From: Treponema sp.
GTDB taxonomy: Bacteria; Spirochaetota; Spirochaetia; Treponematales; Treponemataceae
DNA: 64,000 nt
Assembly (NCBI GenBank): GCA_017549025.1
Contig: JAFYWB010000002.1
Coordinates: 1 to 64,000, forward strand
Reading direction: 5' to 3'
Shown: positions 15,036 to 23,857 of the stretch, piece after piece
Position numbering within the stretch: the stretch's first letter is position 1
Layout of the letters: every line of letters begins with the position of its first letter
Made by a program: the position numbers and the translations under genes
Notes under the pieces: generated by a model
Seen by the model: the letters and a program-made list of their open reading frames with translations, nothing else
The model's database searches: none
Told to the model about the DNA's origin: nothing

Positions 15036-16547
15036 ATGAGTAACGAATATGTGCTCCAAATGCAAGGTATTACAAAGCGCTTCCCTGGTGTCTTGGCACT
15101 GGATGCAGTGTCACTGAATGTTCGGCCAGGAACAGTTCATGCACTGATGGGTGAAAATGGTGCAGGGAAGTCAACGCTGATGAAATGTCTGTTTGGAATC
15201 TACCATCCTGATGAAGGGAAGGTGGTTTTCAAAGGAAAAGAAGTTAAATTCCGTGATGCAAAGGATGCTCTAGAAGCTGGTATTTCAATGATTCATCAGG
15301 AATTGTCTAATGTTCCCTTTAGAACTGTAAGTCAAAATATTTGGCTGGGAAGGGAACCTCTACGAAAGATTCCTCTCCTTCGTTTTATTGACCATAAAAA
15401 AATGGATGTTGATACAGAGGATTTGATGAAGCGTCTGGATATGGCTATTCTGCCTACGAGCAAGATGGCAAGTCTTTCTATCTCAGAACAGCAGGGCTGT
15501 GAGATTGCAAAGGCTGTATCCTATGGAGCCTCTGTTGTTGTAATGGATGAGCCAACTTCTTCCTTGTCTGACAGGGAAGTAGAACACTTGTTCAAGATTA
15601 TCAACGATTTGCGTTCTCAGGGTGTTGCAATTATCTATATTTCACACCGAATGAATGAAATTTTCCAAATCGCTGATGATATATCTGTTATGCGGGATGG
15701 AACCATGGTTGGAACATATCCTGCTGCAGAGCTTGATGAAGATAAGCTGATAAACTTAATGATTGGTCGTGTAACTACCCAGCGATTCCCCACCGTTGAG
15801 GCTGTCCCTGGTGAAGTTTGCATGAAGGTGGAGCATTTGTCCTCTACAAATCCTGCCTCCTTCCAAGACATATCATTTGAACTACATAGATCTGAAATTC
15901 TCGGTGTTGGTGGCCTTGTTGGTGCCCAGCGTTCCGAGCTGGTGGAAGCTATCTTTGGTTTGCGACCTGTAGTTGTGGGTACCATTAATGTTAATGGCCA
16001 TGAGGTAAAGATTCGTTCTCCTAAGGATGCCATCAAAAATAAGATTGGTCTTATTACAGAGGATCGCCGTGGAACAGGTATCTTCCCCTTGATGTCCATC
16101 ACCAACAATACTTCAATTGCAGCCATTGATAAGTTCTTGAACAAGGCTCGACTCATTAACCACAAACATGTTAAGGATCGAACTGTTGAATTGAATAAGC
16201 TGTTGCGAACAAAGACTCCTACTATGGAGGCCCAGATTCAGAATTTGTCTGGAGGAAACCAGCAAAAGGTTATTGTAAGTCGTTGGCTTATGACATTACC
16301 AGATATTCTGATTATGGATGAACCTACCCGTGGTATTGACGTTGGTGCAAAATATGAGATTTATTCAATTATGGCTGACTTAGTAAAGGAAGGAAAATCC
16401 ATCATCATGGTTTCCTCCGAAATGCCAGAGCTTATTGGTATGTCTCACCGCATTATGGTGCTCTGCAATGGAAAGTTGACAGGTTTCTTGGACAAAAAAG
16501 AAGCAACCCAGGAAGCTGTTATGCGATTGGCAACTCAGTTTTCATAA
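15036..16547 (+). CDS. Sugar ABC transporter ATP-binding protein (RbsA/MglA type, two ATPase domains)
   Basis: About 503 residues with two nucleotide-binding domains, as in CUT2 importers. The first has Walker A GENGAGKST near residue 40, signature-region SISEQQGCEIAKA and Walker B VVVMDEPTSS. The second has a degenerate Walker A (GLVGAQRSE), an intact signature SGGNQQKV and Walker B ILIMDEPTRG. This asymmetry is normal for RbsA/MglA. The ATG at 15036 is chosen because CAGGAAG lies about eight bases before it; the frame could begin at GTG 15027. It energises uptake with the permease that follows 18 bp later. Confidence 0.93.
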   Translation: MSNEYVLQMQGITKRFPGVLALDAVSLNVRPGTVHALMGENGAGKSTLMKCLFGIYHPDEGKVVFKGKEVKFRDAKDALEAGISMIHQELSNVPFRTVSQNIWLGREPLRKIPLLRFIDHKKMDVDTEDLMKRLDMAILPTSKMASLSISEQQGCEIAKAVSYGASVVVMDEPTSSLSDREVEHLFKIINDLRSQGVAIIYISHRMNEIFQIADDISVMRDGTMVGTYPAAELDEDKLINLMIGRVTTQRFPTVEAVPGEVCMKVEHLSSTNPASFQDISFELHRSEILGVGGLVGAQRSELVEAIFGLRPVVVGTINVNGHEVKIRSPKDAIKNKIGLITEDRRGTGIFPLMSITNNTSIAAIDKFLNKARLINHKHVKDRTVELNKLLRTKTPTMEAQIQNLSGGNQQKVIVSRWLMTLPDILIMDEPTRGIDVGAKYEIYSIMADLVKEGKSIIMVSSEMPELIGMSHRIMVLCNGKLTGFLDKKEATQEAVMRLATQFS

Positions 16548-16565
16548 GTCATCAGGAGGAAATAT

Positions 16566-17573
16566 ATGGCTGAACAAGTTGAAATGAAGATTAAACCCAA
16601 GCTCTCACCAAAAGAGCTTGCAAGTAAGTATACAAACTATTTGACCTTTGTTGTTTTGTTTGTTGTTTTGGGTGTTCTGACTAAGGGTGGATCCTTGGAA
16701 TGGGCTTCTATCAAAAACCTGTTGATTGCAGAGTCCGTTCGTGCTTTTGCAGCCCTTGGTGTAGGTATGATTATCATCACACGAGGAATTGACCTTTCTA
16801 TCGGTTACATGGTTTGTCTTACCACCAGTATTGCAGCATCATTCTCCCAGAATCCAGATTATTCTGCAGCAATGTATCCTGGTATGGACTTTCCCATTAT
16901 CCTGCCCATCGTAGCAGCCTTAGCTGTTGGTGCCCTCTTCGGTGCCTTTAACGGAATCTTGGTTGCCTACGCAAAGCTTCCTCCCTTTATTGCTACCTTG
17001 GGAACCATGTCACTGGCTCGTGGTACCCAGCTGATTTACACTCAGGCAAAGGTTGTTGGTAGCTTGAAGAATGCCTACAAGCACATTGCTCAAGGATCCT
17101 TGGGACCCATTCCCTACCTGATTATCTACGTTGCTATTGCTGCTGTCATCGTGTGGTTGATTCTTCGTCATACACGGCTTGGAACAAACCTTTATGCTAT
17201 CGGTGGTAACCCACAGGCAGCCCGTGTAGCAGGTATTAATGTTGAGCGCTGTCTTGTATTCGTATACACCTTTGCTGGTTTGTGCTATGGTGTTGCCGGT
17301 GCATTGCAGGCTTCACGCCTTGGTTTGGGTAACTCCCTTACTGGTGCTGGTATGGAAATGGATGCTATCGCAGCCGTTACTATTGGTGGTATTTCTCAGG
17401 CTGGTGGTGTAGGAACCATGGGTGGTATGTTGGTGGGTGTATTTACCTTGGGTATCATTAACTATGGTATGACCTACTTGGGAATCGACTCTTACTATCA
17501 GCTTTTGATGAAGGGTGCCATCATTATCGTTGCGGTATTCTTTGATATGCGCAAGCACGCTCGTAAGTCATAG
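16566..17573 (+). CDS. Sugar ABC transporter permease (RbsC type)
   Basis: 335 residues with about nine to ten hydrophobic segments and the family motifs GVGMIIITRGIDLSIG, KLPPFIATLGTMS (cytoplasmic coupling region) and GNPQAARVAGINV. It forms the inner-membrane channel of the importer with the preceding ATPase. The start follows CAGGAGGAAA at ideal spacing. The N-terminal 35 residues are charged and cytoplasmic. Confidence 0.93.
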   Translation: MAEQVEMKIKPKLSPKELASKYTNYLTFVVLFVVLGVLTKGGSLEWASIKNLLIAESVRAFAALGVGMIIITRGIDLSIGYMVCLTTSIAASFSQNPDYSAAMYPGMDFPIILPIVAALAVGALFGAFNGILVAYAKLPPFIATLGTMSLARGTQLIYTQAKVVGSLKNAYKHIAQGSLGPIPYLIIYVAIAAVIVWLILRHTRLGTNLYAIGGNPQAARVAGINVERCLVFVYTFAGLCYGVAGALQASRLGLGNSLTGAGMEMDAIAAVTIGGISQAGGVGTMGGMLVGVFTLGIINYGMTYLGIDSYYQLLMKGAIIIVAVFFDMRKHARKS

Positions 17574-17582
17574 GATGTATTT

Positions 17583-18584
17583 GTGGCAACGATTAAAGAT
17601 GTAGCTTTGGATGCAGGTGTATCAACAGCAACAGTTTCTCGTGTTTTGAACAAAGATTATCGAGTGTCTGATGCCATGCGTCGCCGTGTATTCTCATCCA
17701 TAAAAAAATTGGATTACAGGGTGCATCCCGTTGCCCAAACGCTACGACTGGGAAGGTCACGGACTATCGGTGTCATTATTCCTGATATGTCCAATTTTTT
17801 CTTCATGAATCTCTTTGAGTACCTTGAAGAAACCTTACGAAAGAGCGGATACACAGTTGTTCTTTGTTCTTCCAGAAATTCTGTTGAAGGAGAAATAGAG
17901 CAGCTATCCTATTTGGTAGAAAAGCAGGTGGATGCCTTGGTGGTGGTTCCTATTGGAACAGACGGGGCTCATTTATCCGCCGTAATTGAACAAGGGACAC
18001 CAGTTGTCTGTGTGGACCGAACCTTTACAGATCTTCCTGCCGACAGTGTCATGGTAGACAATGAAGAGGGTGGGTATAAGGCGGTAAAGGCATTAATTGA
18101 CGATGGATATCGTCGTATAGGCTTTGTGGGTGGTGATTTAGAACAAATGACCTGCTATGAGCGTTATTTGGGCTATTGTCGGGCCTTGCAGGAGGCAAAT
18201 ATACCTTTGGAGGATGAGTTCGTTTCCTTTTCTGGTATGGCCATGCATGATGGATATTACAGCATGAAGGAAATGCTGGAAAAGCCCAATCACCCAGAAG
18301 CCTACTTCTTTGTAAACCTGATGATATGCCTTGGGGCAACGCAGCATATTGTAGAAAAGTCTAAGGAGCTTCAAGACCGGTTGGTTTGTGCCAGCTTTGA
18401 TGATGCCTTCTTTTCGTCACTTTTGCACCGCTGCAGATATTTTGTATCTCAGCCGGTGGAAGAAATAGGTGTTTTAGCTGCACATTTAGTTTTACAAAGA
18501 TTAAATCAGAAGGATAGTGAAGAAATAGTCAAAACTATCCGACTTAATACAGAGTTAATACAGATTACGCATAAGGAGGTATGA
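17583..18584 (+). CDS. LacI-family transcriptional regulator
   Basis: 333 residues: N-terminal helix-turn-helix TIKDVALDAGVSTATVSRVLN, hinge helix near residue 50 and a periplasmic-binding-protein-like effector domain (IPDMSNFFF, PVVCVDRTF, GYKAVKALIDDGYRRIGFVGG). It starts with GTG ten bases after the permease stop, with a weak AGGA upstream, and ends only four bases before fucI, so it is part of the operon. It most likely binds the palindrome at 13174-13189 and responds to L-fucose or L-fuculose. Confidence 0.92.
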   Translation: MATIKDVALDAGVSTATVSRVLNKDYRVSDAMRRRVFSSIKKLDYRVHPVAQTLRLGRSRTIGVIIPDMSNFFFMNLFEYLEETLRKSGYTVVLCSSRNSVEGEIEQLSYLVEKQVDALVVVPIGTDGAHLSAVIEQGTPVVCVDRTFTDLPADSVMVDNEEGGYKAVKALIDDGYRRIGFVGGDLEQMTCYERYLGYCRALQEANIPLEDEFVSFSGMAMHDGYYSMKEMLEKPNHPEAYFFVNLMICLGATQHIVEKSKELQDRLVCASFDDAFFSSLLHRCRYFVSQPVEEIGVLAAHLVLQRLNQKDSEEIVKTIRLNTELIQITHKEV

Positions 18585-18587
18585 TGT

Positions 18588-20390
18588 ATGGCAAAAAATA
18601 GGTTGATTGGTGAATATCCTGTTATTGGTATTCGCCCTACAATTGATGGACGACGGGGATCCCTCAAGGTTCGTGAATCTTTGGAAGAGCAGACCATGAA
18701 TATGGCTAAAGCCGCAGCAAAATTGTTCCAAGAGAATATCTACTATTCAAATGGTGAGCCTGTAAAGGTTATTATTGCTGATTCAACCATCGGTCGTGTT
18801 CCAGAAGCAGCAGCCTGTGCAGAAAAATTCCGCCGTGAAGGTGTTGATATTACTTTGACTGTAACTCCCTGTTGGTGCTATGGTTCAGAGACAATGGATA
18901 TGGATGCTCACACTATCAAAGGTGTATGGGGATTCAACGGAACAGAACGTCCCGGTGCTGTATATTTGGCTGCCGTATTGGCTGGTCATGCTCAGAAGGG
19001 ACTTCCTGCCTTTGGTATTTATGGTCATGATGTACAGAATGCTGATGCAACAGAAATTCCTGAGGATGTACGTGAAAAGCTGCTTCGCTTTGGACGTGCC
19101 GCTGTAGCAGCCGCAACAATGCGTGGAAAGTCCTACCTGCAGATTGGTTCAATCTGTATGGGTATTGCAGGCTCAATTATCGACAGTGATTTCTTTGAAG
19201 AGTACCTGGGAATGCGTGTTGAGTCTGTGGATGAGGTTGAAATTATCCGCAGAATGACAAACAACATTTACGATGAAAAGGAATTCCAGAAGGCTCTTGC
19301 TTGGACAAAGGAATACTGCAAGGAAGGATTCGACAAGAACCCTGCCAACATGCAAAAAACTCCCAAGGAAAAGGAAGAAGCTTGGGAATTCGTTGTAAAG
19401 ATGATGTGCATCATCAAGGATTTGTTCAACGGAAACAAAAATCTTCCTGAAGGCTGTGAGGAAGAGGCTTTGGGACACAATGCCATTGCTGGTGGTTTCC
19501 AGGGACAGCGTCAGTGGACAGACTTCTATCCCAACTGTGACTTCCCTGAGGCACTCCTTAACTCCTCCTTTGACTGGGAAGGTGCCCGTGAGCCTTACAT
19601 TTTGGCCACAGAAAACGATACCCTTAACGGAACCTGTATGCTTTTCGGAAAGCTCCTTACAGGACGTGCACAGATTTTTGCAGACGTACGTACCTACTGG
19701 AGTCCTGAAGCTGTTAAGCAGGCTGCAGGTTACGAGTTGGAAGGAAAGGCCAAGGAATCTCAGGGCTTTATTCACCTGATTAACTCTGGTGCAGCTTGTC
19801 TTGATGCCTGTGGTGCTGCAAAGGATGACCAGGGCAACGGAATCATCAAGCCCTTCTGGGAAATGACAGACAAGGATCAGAAGGCATGCCTTGAAGCAAC
19901 AACATGGAACCCTGCTGACATGGGATATTTCCGTGGTGGTGGATTCTCTTCTCGCTTCCTGACAAAGTGCGAAATGCCTGTTACCATGATGCGTCTCAAC
20001 ATCGTAAAGGGATTGGGACCTGTAATGCAAATTGCCGAAGGTTACACTGTGGAGCTTCCAGATGAAGTTTCCGACAAACTATGGAAGCGTACAGACTACA
20101 CCTGGCCTTGTACTTGGTTTGCTCCACGCCTGACTGGAAAGGGTGCATTCAAGTCTGCCTACGACGTAATGAACAACTGGGGTGCAAACCACGGTGCCAT
20201 CAGCTACGGTCACATCGGTGCTGATATCATCACACTTTGTTCTATCCTTCGTATTCCTGTATGTATGCACAACGTGGATGAGGACAAGATTTTCCGTCCC
20301 GCTTCTTGGAATGCATTCGGAATGGACAAGGAAGGACAGGATTACAGAGCTTGTGAAACCTATGGACCTCTGTACAAGAAGGCCCGCTAA
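18588..20390 (+). CDS. fucI: L-fucose isomerase
   Basis: 600 residues, matching FucI length. It interconverts L-fucose and L-fuculose (and D-arabinose and D-ribulose) in the cytoplasm using a divalent metal. Recognisable family blocks are [13 protein letters not shown] near the N-terminus, [13 protein letters not shown] with [19 protein letters not shown] near residues 180-210, [17 protein letters not shown] near residue 550, and a C-terminus [10 protein letters not shown] as in E. coli FucI. AAGGAGG precedes the ATG at 18588. It is the last gene of the transport operon and is followed by a terminator. Neither a class II fuculose-1-phosphate aldolase nor a lactaldehyde reductase gene is present anywhere in the window. 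Confidence 0.96.
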   Translation: MAKNRLIGEYPVIGIRPTIDGRRGSLKVRESLEEQTMNMAKAAAKLFQENIYYSNGEPVKVIIADSTIGRVPEAAACAEKFRREGVDITLTVTPCWCYGSETMDMDAHTIKGVWGFNGTERPGAVYLAAVLAGHAQKGLPAFGIYGHDVQNADATEIPEDVREKLLRFGRAAVAAATMRGKSYLQIGSICMGIAGSIIDSDFFEEYLGMRVESVDEVEIIRRMTNNIYDEKEFQKALAWTKEYCKEGFDKNPANMQKTPKEKEEAWEFVVKMMCIIKDLFNGNKNLPEGCEEEALGHNAIAGGFQGQRQWTDFYPNCDFPEALLNSSFDWEGAREPYILATENDTLNGTCMLFGKLLTGRAQIFADVRTYWSPEAVKQAAGYELEGKAKESQGFIHLINSGAACLDACGAAKDDQGNGIIKPFWEMTDKDQKACLEATTWNPADMGYFRGGGFSSRFLTKCEMPVTMMRLNIVKGLGPVMQIAEGYTVELPDEVSDKLWKRTDYTWPCTWFAPRLTGKGAFKSAYDVMNNWGANHGAISYGHIGADIITLCSILRIPVCMHNVDEDKIFRPASWNAFGMDKEGQDYRACETYGPLYKKAR

Positions 20391-20412
20391 TAGTTCATTA
20401 GCATGAGATAAA

Positions 20413-20443
20413 AGCCAGAGGGAATACTTCTGGCTTTTTTTTA
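20413..20443 (+). terminator. Rho-independent terminator after fucI
   Basis: AGCCAGA (20413-20419) pairs with TCTGGCT (20429-20435), followed by eight T. The next gene on the other strand ends at 20441, overlapping the T-tract. Confidence 0.85.
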
Positions 20444-20911
20444 TTGTTTCAGTTTTTTTTGTAATTCACGATCAAGACAGTTTGCAAAATCATTCAAGTT
20501 TTTCTTATTAAAATTACCTGTTTTTTCAGGTTGTATTCCCATCTGGGCTAATTCGTAGTTGAAATTGCGGATGGATACATCTTCTCTAATGGATTCTGAA
20601 GAAAAGCGTTTTCCTCGGTCGTTGATGGTAGTAATATTTTTTTCTACTAATCGTGCAGCTAATGGGATATCTCGTGTGATAACCATATCCTTATCTTGTA
20701 CATGAGCAACAATATAGTCATCAGCAGCACCTTCTGTACTTTCTGTTACAATCATAGTAATTAAATCTGTTTTTCGCGCAAAAGTGGGGAGGGGAATAGG
20801 ACGATTAGCAACAAAATTACAAGGGATGGTGAGCCGCAGAACAAATTTAACTACCAGTTCTCGTACTGGAACTGGACAAGAATCTGCATCTACCCAAAGG
20901 GAAAAATCCAT
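20441..20911 (-). CDS. YaiI/YqxD family protein (UPF0178, DUF188)
   Basis: 156 residues. The N-terminal VDADSCPVPVRE motif, KTDLITMIV, EGAADDYIV and VITRDIPLA blocks are characteristic of the YaiI/YqxD family, whose PIN-like fold carries conserved acidic residues and suggests a nuclease, though no activity is established to my knowledge. It lies three bases downstream of zapA on the same strand and probably shares the rplT-side transcript. Complete and of usual length. Confidence 0.85.
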   Translation of the reverse strand: MDFSLWVDADSCPVPVRELVVKFVLRLTIPCNFVANRPIPLPTFARKTDLITMIVTESTEGAADDYIVAHVQDKDMVITRDIPLAARLVEKNITTINDRGKRFSSESIREDVSIRNFNYELAQMGIQPEKTGNFNKKNLNDFANCLDRELQKKLKQ

Positions 20912-20914
20912 AAA

Positions 20915-21217
20915 CTATAATACCTGATTAATAGAATCTATAAGTCTTGCTGTAATATGCTCAACTTGAGAAAGTACTTCGCTATTTTCCTTTGAAAGTC
21001 CAGATTCTGCAGAGGAATATTTTTGCGTATACAATTCATCGCTAATCATGATTCCTGCTAGAATGGCTGTTTGTAAAGGATCTTGTCCAGGAAAACTACC
21101 TTGAAGGCTATTTACAACTTCACCGTAATAGGACAAAAGCTGTTGAAGATATTGAGTATCTTGATGTGCATTAATCTTAAAGGATGTGCCTAAAAGATTT
21201 ATAGTTAGGCTCCCCAC
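20915..21217 (-). CDS. zapA: Cell division protein ZapA
   Basis: 100 residues, the size of ZapA, which bundles FtsZ at the division ring. The pattern LTINLLGTSFKIN at the N-terminus, followed by a helical segment with AILAGIMISDELYT and a C-terminal coiled coil, fits the family. The preceding gene on the same strand (21231-21818) encodes a coiled-coil protein, a pairing often seen with ZapB-like partners. Identification rests on overall pattern, not a catalytic motif. Confidence 0.8.
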   Translation of the reverse strand: MGSLTINLLGTSFKINAHQDTQYLQQLLSYYGEVVNSLQGSFPGQDPLQTAILAGIMISDELYTQKYSSAESGLSKENSEVLSQVEHITARLIDSINQVL

Positions 21218-21230
21218 AATTCATTCCTGA

Positions 21231-21818
21231 TTAAAATATATCAAGCTGCTCAGAAGCGTGACTATCTTGATTCTCTACAAAAAGACTGTTATTGTCTGGC
21301 TGTAATTCCAAATCCTGAGTATACAATTCAACTGGTGAAACTGCTTCTTCATGATGGGAATCATTCTTTAGAACTTCTTCTGAAAACATGGGCACCAATC
21401 CTAAATCGTCATTGATAGGCTGGTACACTGTCTGTTCCATCTGAGGTGGAACAGGATTATAAGGTTCTTCTGCAACATTATTACATACCTGCTGTGATTC
21501 TGTTTCCACAACAGGACCGGTATTAAAATCCTGTACAACAGGCTCTACTGGTTCTTCAATTTCACGTTGAAGAGCTACTGCCTGCAGTACAGAATTTTCT
21601 ACAGCATTCAGCTTTTCTAAAGCCTTGATAATTCCCTGTTCAATTCTATCCTGATCCTGATTGAAATCCAAAATATTGCTTTGCAATCTTTTGTTTTCTT
21701 CTTCAAGTTGAACACAACGCTGATGGAGTGCATCTCGTTCTTCTGTCAACTGAAGAATCTTTGCAACTGCACTTTCAACCTTTTGTTCCAGTAACTGAAT
21801 TTGTTCCAGGGAAATCAT
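21231..21818 (-). CDS. Coiled-coil protein, possible division-associated (ZapB-like) factor
   Basis: About 195 residues. The first 90 form a strong heptad coiled coil (LEQIQLLEQKVESAVAKIL onward) and the rest is acidic, low in structure and rich in Glu, Pro, Val and Gln. No enzyme motif is visible. The gene starts a few bases after the rplT stop (ATG 21818, or GTG 21821 touching the stop) and precedes zapA, which is why I suggest a role with the division ring. The ZapB label is by coiled-coil character and position only. Confidence 0.55.
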   Translation of the reverse strand: MISLEQIQLLEQKVESAVAKILQLTEERDALHQRCVQLEEENKRLQSNILDFNQDQDRIEQGIIKALEKLNAVENSVLQAVALQREIEEPVEPVVQDFNTGPVVETESQQVCNNVAEEPYNPVPPQMEQTVYQPINDDLGLVPMFSEEVLKNDSHHEEAVSPVELYTQDLELQPDNNSLFVENQDSHASEQLDIF

Positions 21819-21821
21819 CAC

Positions 21822-22181
21822 TTATGCTCCCAAAGCCTTTTTTGCTTCTGCCACAACAGCCTTGAATGCAGCTGCATCTTCAATAGCCATGTTTGACAAT
21901 GCCTTGCGGTTGATAATAATTCCAGCCTTTGTGAGTCCTTCAATGAAGCGAGAGTAGGTCAAACCTTCTTCCCGAACAGCTGCATTGATACGGGCAATCC
22001 ACAAAGTTCTCATGTCGCCTTTCTTGTCTCTGCGGTCAACATAAGCGTGGGTCAAAGCCTTTACCATTGCATCTTTGGCTGCTTTGTAGTTAGTGCTTCT
22101 TCTTCCGGTAAATCCCTTGGTCATCTTGAGGATTTTGGCCCGGCGGTTATTTCTCTTTGATCCGTCTATTGCTCTTGACAT
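21822..22181 (-). CDS. rplT: 50S ribosomal protein L20
   Basis: 119 residues, basic, with the L20 signature [21 protein letters not shown] and [20 protein letters not shown]. It binds 23S rRNA early in large-subunit assembly and in many bacteria represses its own operon. It follows rpmI by 19 bp in the standard infC-rpmI-rplT order. Confidence 0.97.
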   Translation of the reverse strand: MSRAIDGSKRNNRRAKILKMTKGFTGRRSTNYKAAKDAMVKALTHAYVDRRDKKGDMRTLWIARINAAVREEGLTYSRFIEGLTKAGIIINRKALSNMAIEDAAAFKAVVAEAKKALGA

Positions 22182-22200
22182 TCTCTAACTCCTCGTAATC

Positions 22201-22401
22201 TTAGCCGTAAGGCAACATCTGCTTGCGAACTTTTGCGGAATCTGCTTCGCTCAAAATACCAGAATCACGGAGATGTCGCTTGCGCTTTGCAGCCTTCTTT
22301 GTCAAAATGTGGCGAAGATTCATCTTCTTGTACTTAACCTTTCCACTACCTGTGAGCGAAAACCGCTTTGCTGCGGCACGCTTTGTTTTCATCTTGGGCA
22401 T
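22201..22401 (-). CDS. rpmI: 50S ribosomal protein L35
   Basis: 66 residues, highly basic, with the L35 pattern [20 protein letters not shown] at the N-terminus and [17 protein letters not shown]. It sits between infC and rplT as in most bacteria. Confidence 0.96.
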   Translation of the reverse strand: MPKMKTKRAAAKRFSLTGSGKVKYKKMNLRHILTKKAAKRKRHLRDSGILSEADSAKVRKQMLPYG

Positions 22402-22415
22402 TTCACGTTACCTCG

Positions 22416-22937
22416 TTATTTTTTTGTCTTGGGACTCAATGTCATTGACATAAAGCGCCCTTCCATTGCAGGCTGCTTTTCAATAACATATTCGTCATCA
22501 AGCCGTTTGAGTACTTCTTTAAGAACATCATAACCGAGTTCTGTATGAGCCAACTCCCGGCCCCGAAACCGGATAGTTACCTTTACTTTGTTTCCCTCGT
22601 TTAAGAATTCCTGCACATGCTTTGACTTGAAATCAAGGTCGCCAGAACCAATTTTAGGTTGCATTCTGATTTCCTTGAGTTTGAGCTGTTTCTGGTTCTT
22701 CTTGGAATCACGGAGCTTTTTTTCCTGTTCGAACCGATACTTGCCGTAATCAAGTATTTTACATACTGGTGGATTCGCCTGTGGCGCTACTTCAACAAGG
22801 TCGAGCTCTTGCTCCTTAGCCATCTTTAGGGCTTCAATGGTAGGGACAATACCTTTTTGATCACCCTTATCGTCTATTAGTCTGACCTCTCGAACACGGA
22901 TTTGTTCATTAATCCGTAAACCCTTATTATCCGCCAA
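22416..22937 (-). CDS. infC: Translation initiation factor IF-3
   Basis: 173 residues with the N-terminal [14 protein letters not shown] domain, a basic linker around residues 75-90 and the C-terminal domain containing [11 protein letters not shown]-3 prevents subunit joining and proofreads the start codon. The start codon here is TTG (22935-22937) behind a strong AAGGAGGATC site. Rare start codons in infC are a known means of autoregulation because IF-3 itself discriminates against them. Confidence 0.96.
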   Translation of the reverse strand: MADNKGLRINEQIRVREVRLIDDKGDQKGIVPTIEALKMAKEQELDLVEVAPQANPPVCKILDYGKYRFEQEKKLRDSKKNQKQLKLKEIRMQPKIGSGDLDFKSKHVQEFLNEGNKVKVTIRFRGRELAHTELGYDVLKEVLKRLDDEYVIEKQPAMEGRFMSMTLSPKTKK

Positions 22938-23001
22938 CGATCCTCCTTAGCCGTTTTTTTCCATAATGGATAAAATGACACTTATGTAAAGCATATTGGC
23001 T

Positions 23002-23031
23002 ATAATAGCAGATAAATAGGGGCTATGTCTA
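23002..23031 (-). promoter_or_regulatory. Predicted promoter for infC-rpmI-rplT
   Basis: On the minus strand TAGACA (23026-23031) and TATTAT (23002-23007) are 18 bp apart, about 65 bases before the infC start. Confidence 0.5.
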
Positions 23032-23105
23032 GTATTTAATTTCGAGTTCATTAATCTTATTTATGTTACTACCTTTTTGTCTAGTTGTGTGTCAGACCAT
23101 CATTC

Positions 23106-23786
23106 ATGTTGATTGATTTTGTTCTTTTGTGGTATGTTCTATTTATTATGTGGTTATTCGCAGTTTTTTTCTTGCCTTCTATACTTGTTATGTATTTTAT
23201 GACCCATGTAAACAGAAACAAGGTTTTTTCTGTTCTCTTAGGATTGGGATTCGGTGCGGCATACGTTGTTTTTGCTATTCTTTTTGGCTCTGAATACAGG
23301 CTTGTTCCCGCAGATTTTTTCAAGAATTTTAGCTGGATTTTTCTTCAAGATTCCTTCTTGCCTGCAATTATTGTTACCGCTTTATTTTTTCTTTTGTCAC
23401 GAGATTCCTTTCAATTCAAAGTAAATGTCTTGTTTCTTGTATTGTCTGGATTTTATGTTTTGTACATTCCTTTCAGAATTTTGTTCCGCTCAGGAGCTTT
23501 TTCATCCTTTATCCTGTTCTTTAAGCCTATTTTGTTAGCCTGTTTTGTTCTGGGATTTGCCTTTGCCATACGATTGTTTTACAAGAACCTAAAGGGTGCA
23601 AAAAATATGCTGATGTTTATTCTTGCAGTGATTTTAGGCTTGTTCTGTGCTGTAGCTCCTGCCTTGGCTGAGGTGTTCTGGTTTAGTGGAACTCCTGTAT
23701 TGTTGTGGGGCTTTGTAGCTGTACTAGAAATACTTTTTACCTTACTTTTAGTAGCTTTGAACCACGTTAATCTATCTGCTAGCTGA
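23106..23786 (+). CDS. Polytopic inner-membrane protein, unknown function
   Basis: About 226 residues, almost entirely hydrophobic, with roughly six to seven membrane spans and few charged loops. I recognise no family motif. The open frame extends to a TTG at 23085, but the ATG at 23106 is the first good start; no clear ribosome-binding site is visible, so the start is uncertain. It stands alone between the divergent infC operon and the convergent fba gene and is followed by a shared terminator. Confidence 0.7.
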   Translation: MLIDFVLLWYVLFIMWLFAVFFLPSILVMYFMTHVNRNKVFSVLLGLGFGAAYVVFAILFGSEYRLVPADFFKNFSWIFLQDSFLPAIIVTALFFLLSRDSFQFKVNVLFLVLSGFYVLYIPFRILFRSGAFSSFILFFKPILLACFVLGFAFAIRLFYKNLKGAKNMLMFILAVILGLFCAVAPALAEVFWFSGTPVLLWGFVAVLEILFTLLLVALNHVNLSAS

Positions 23787-23817
23787 ATAATTGTATTTAC
23801 AACCTTTAAAATGAATA

Positions 23818-23846
23818 AGGGCTACCTTTAAGGCAGCCCTATTTTT
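23818..23846. terminator. Terminator between the membrane-protein gene and fba
   Basis: AGGGCT (23818-23823) pairs with AGCCCT (23835-23840) with further pairing inside the loop, followed by ATTTTT. It lies between convergent genes. Confidence 0.7.
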
Positions 23847-23857
23847 ATGCGCTTCTA

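Noticed and set aside
19173-20030. 285-codon open frame opposite fucI
   Set aside because: Antisense shadow of a well-conserved isomerase; no recognisable domain.
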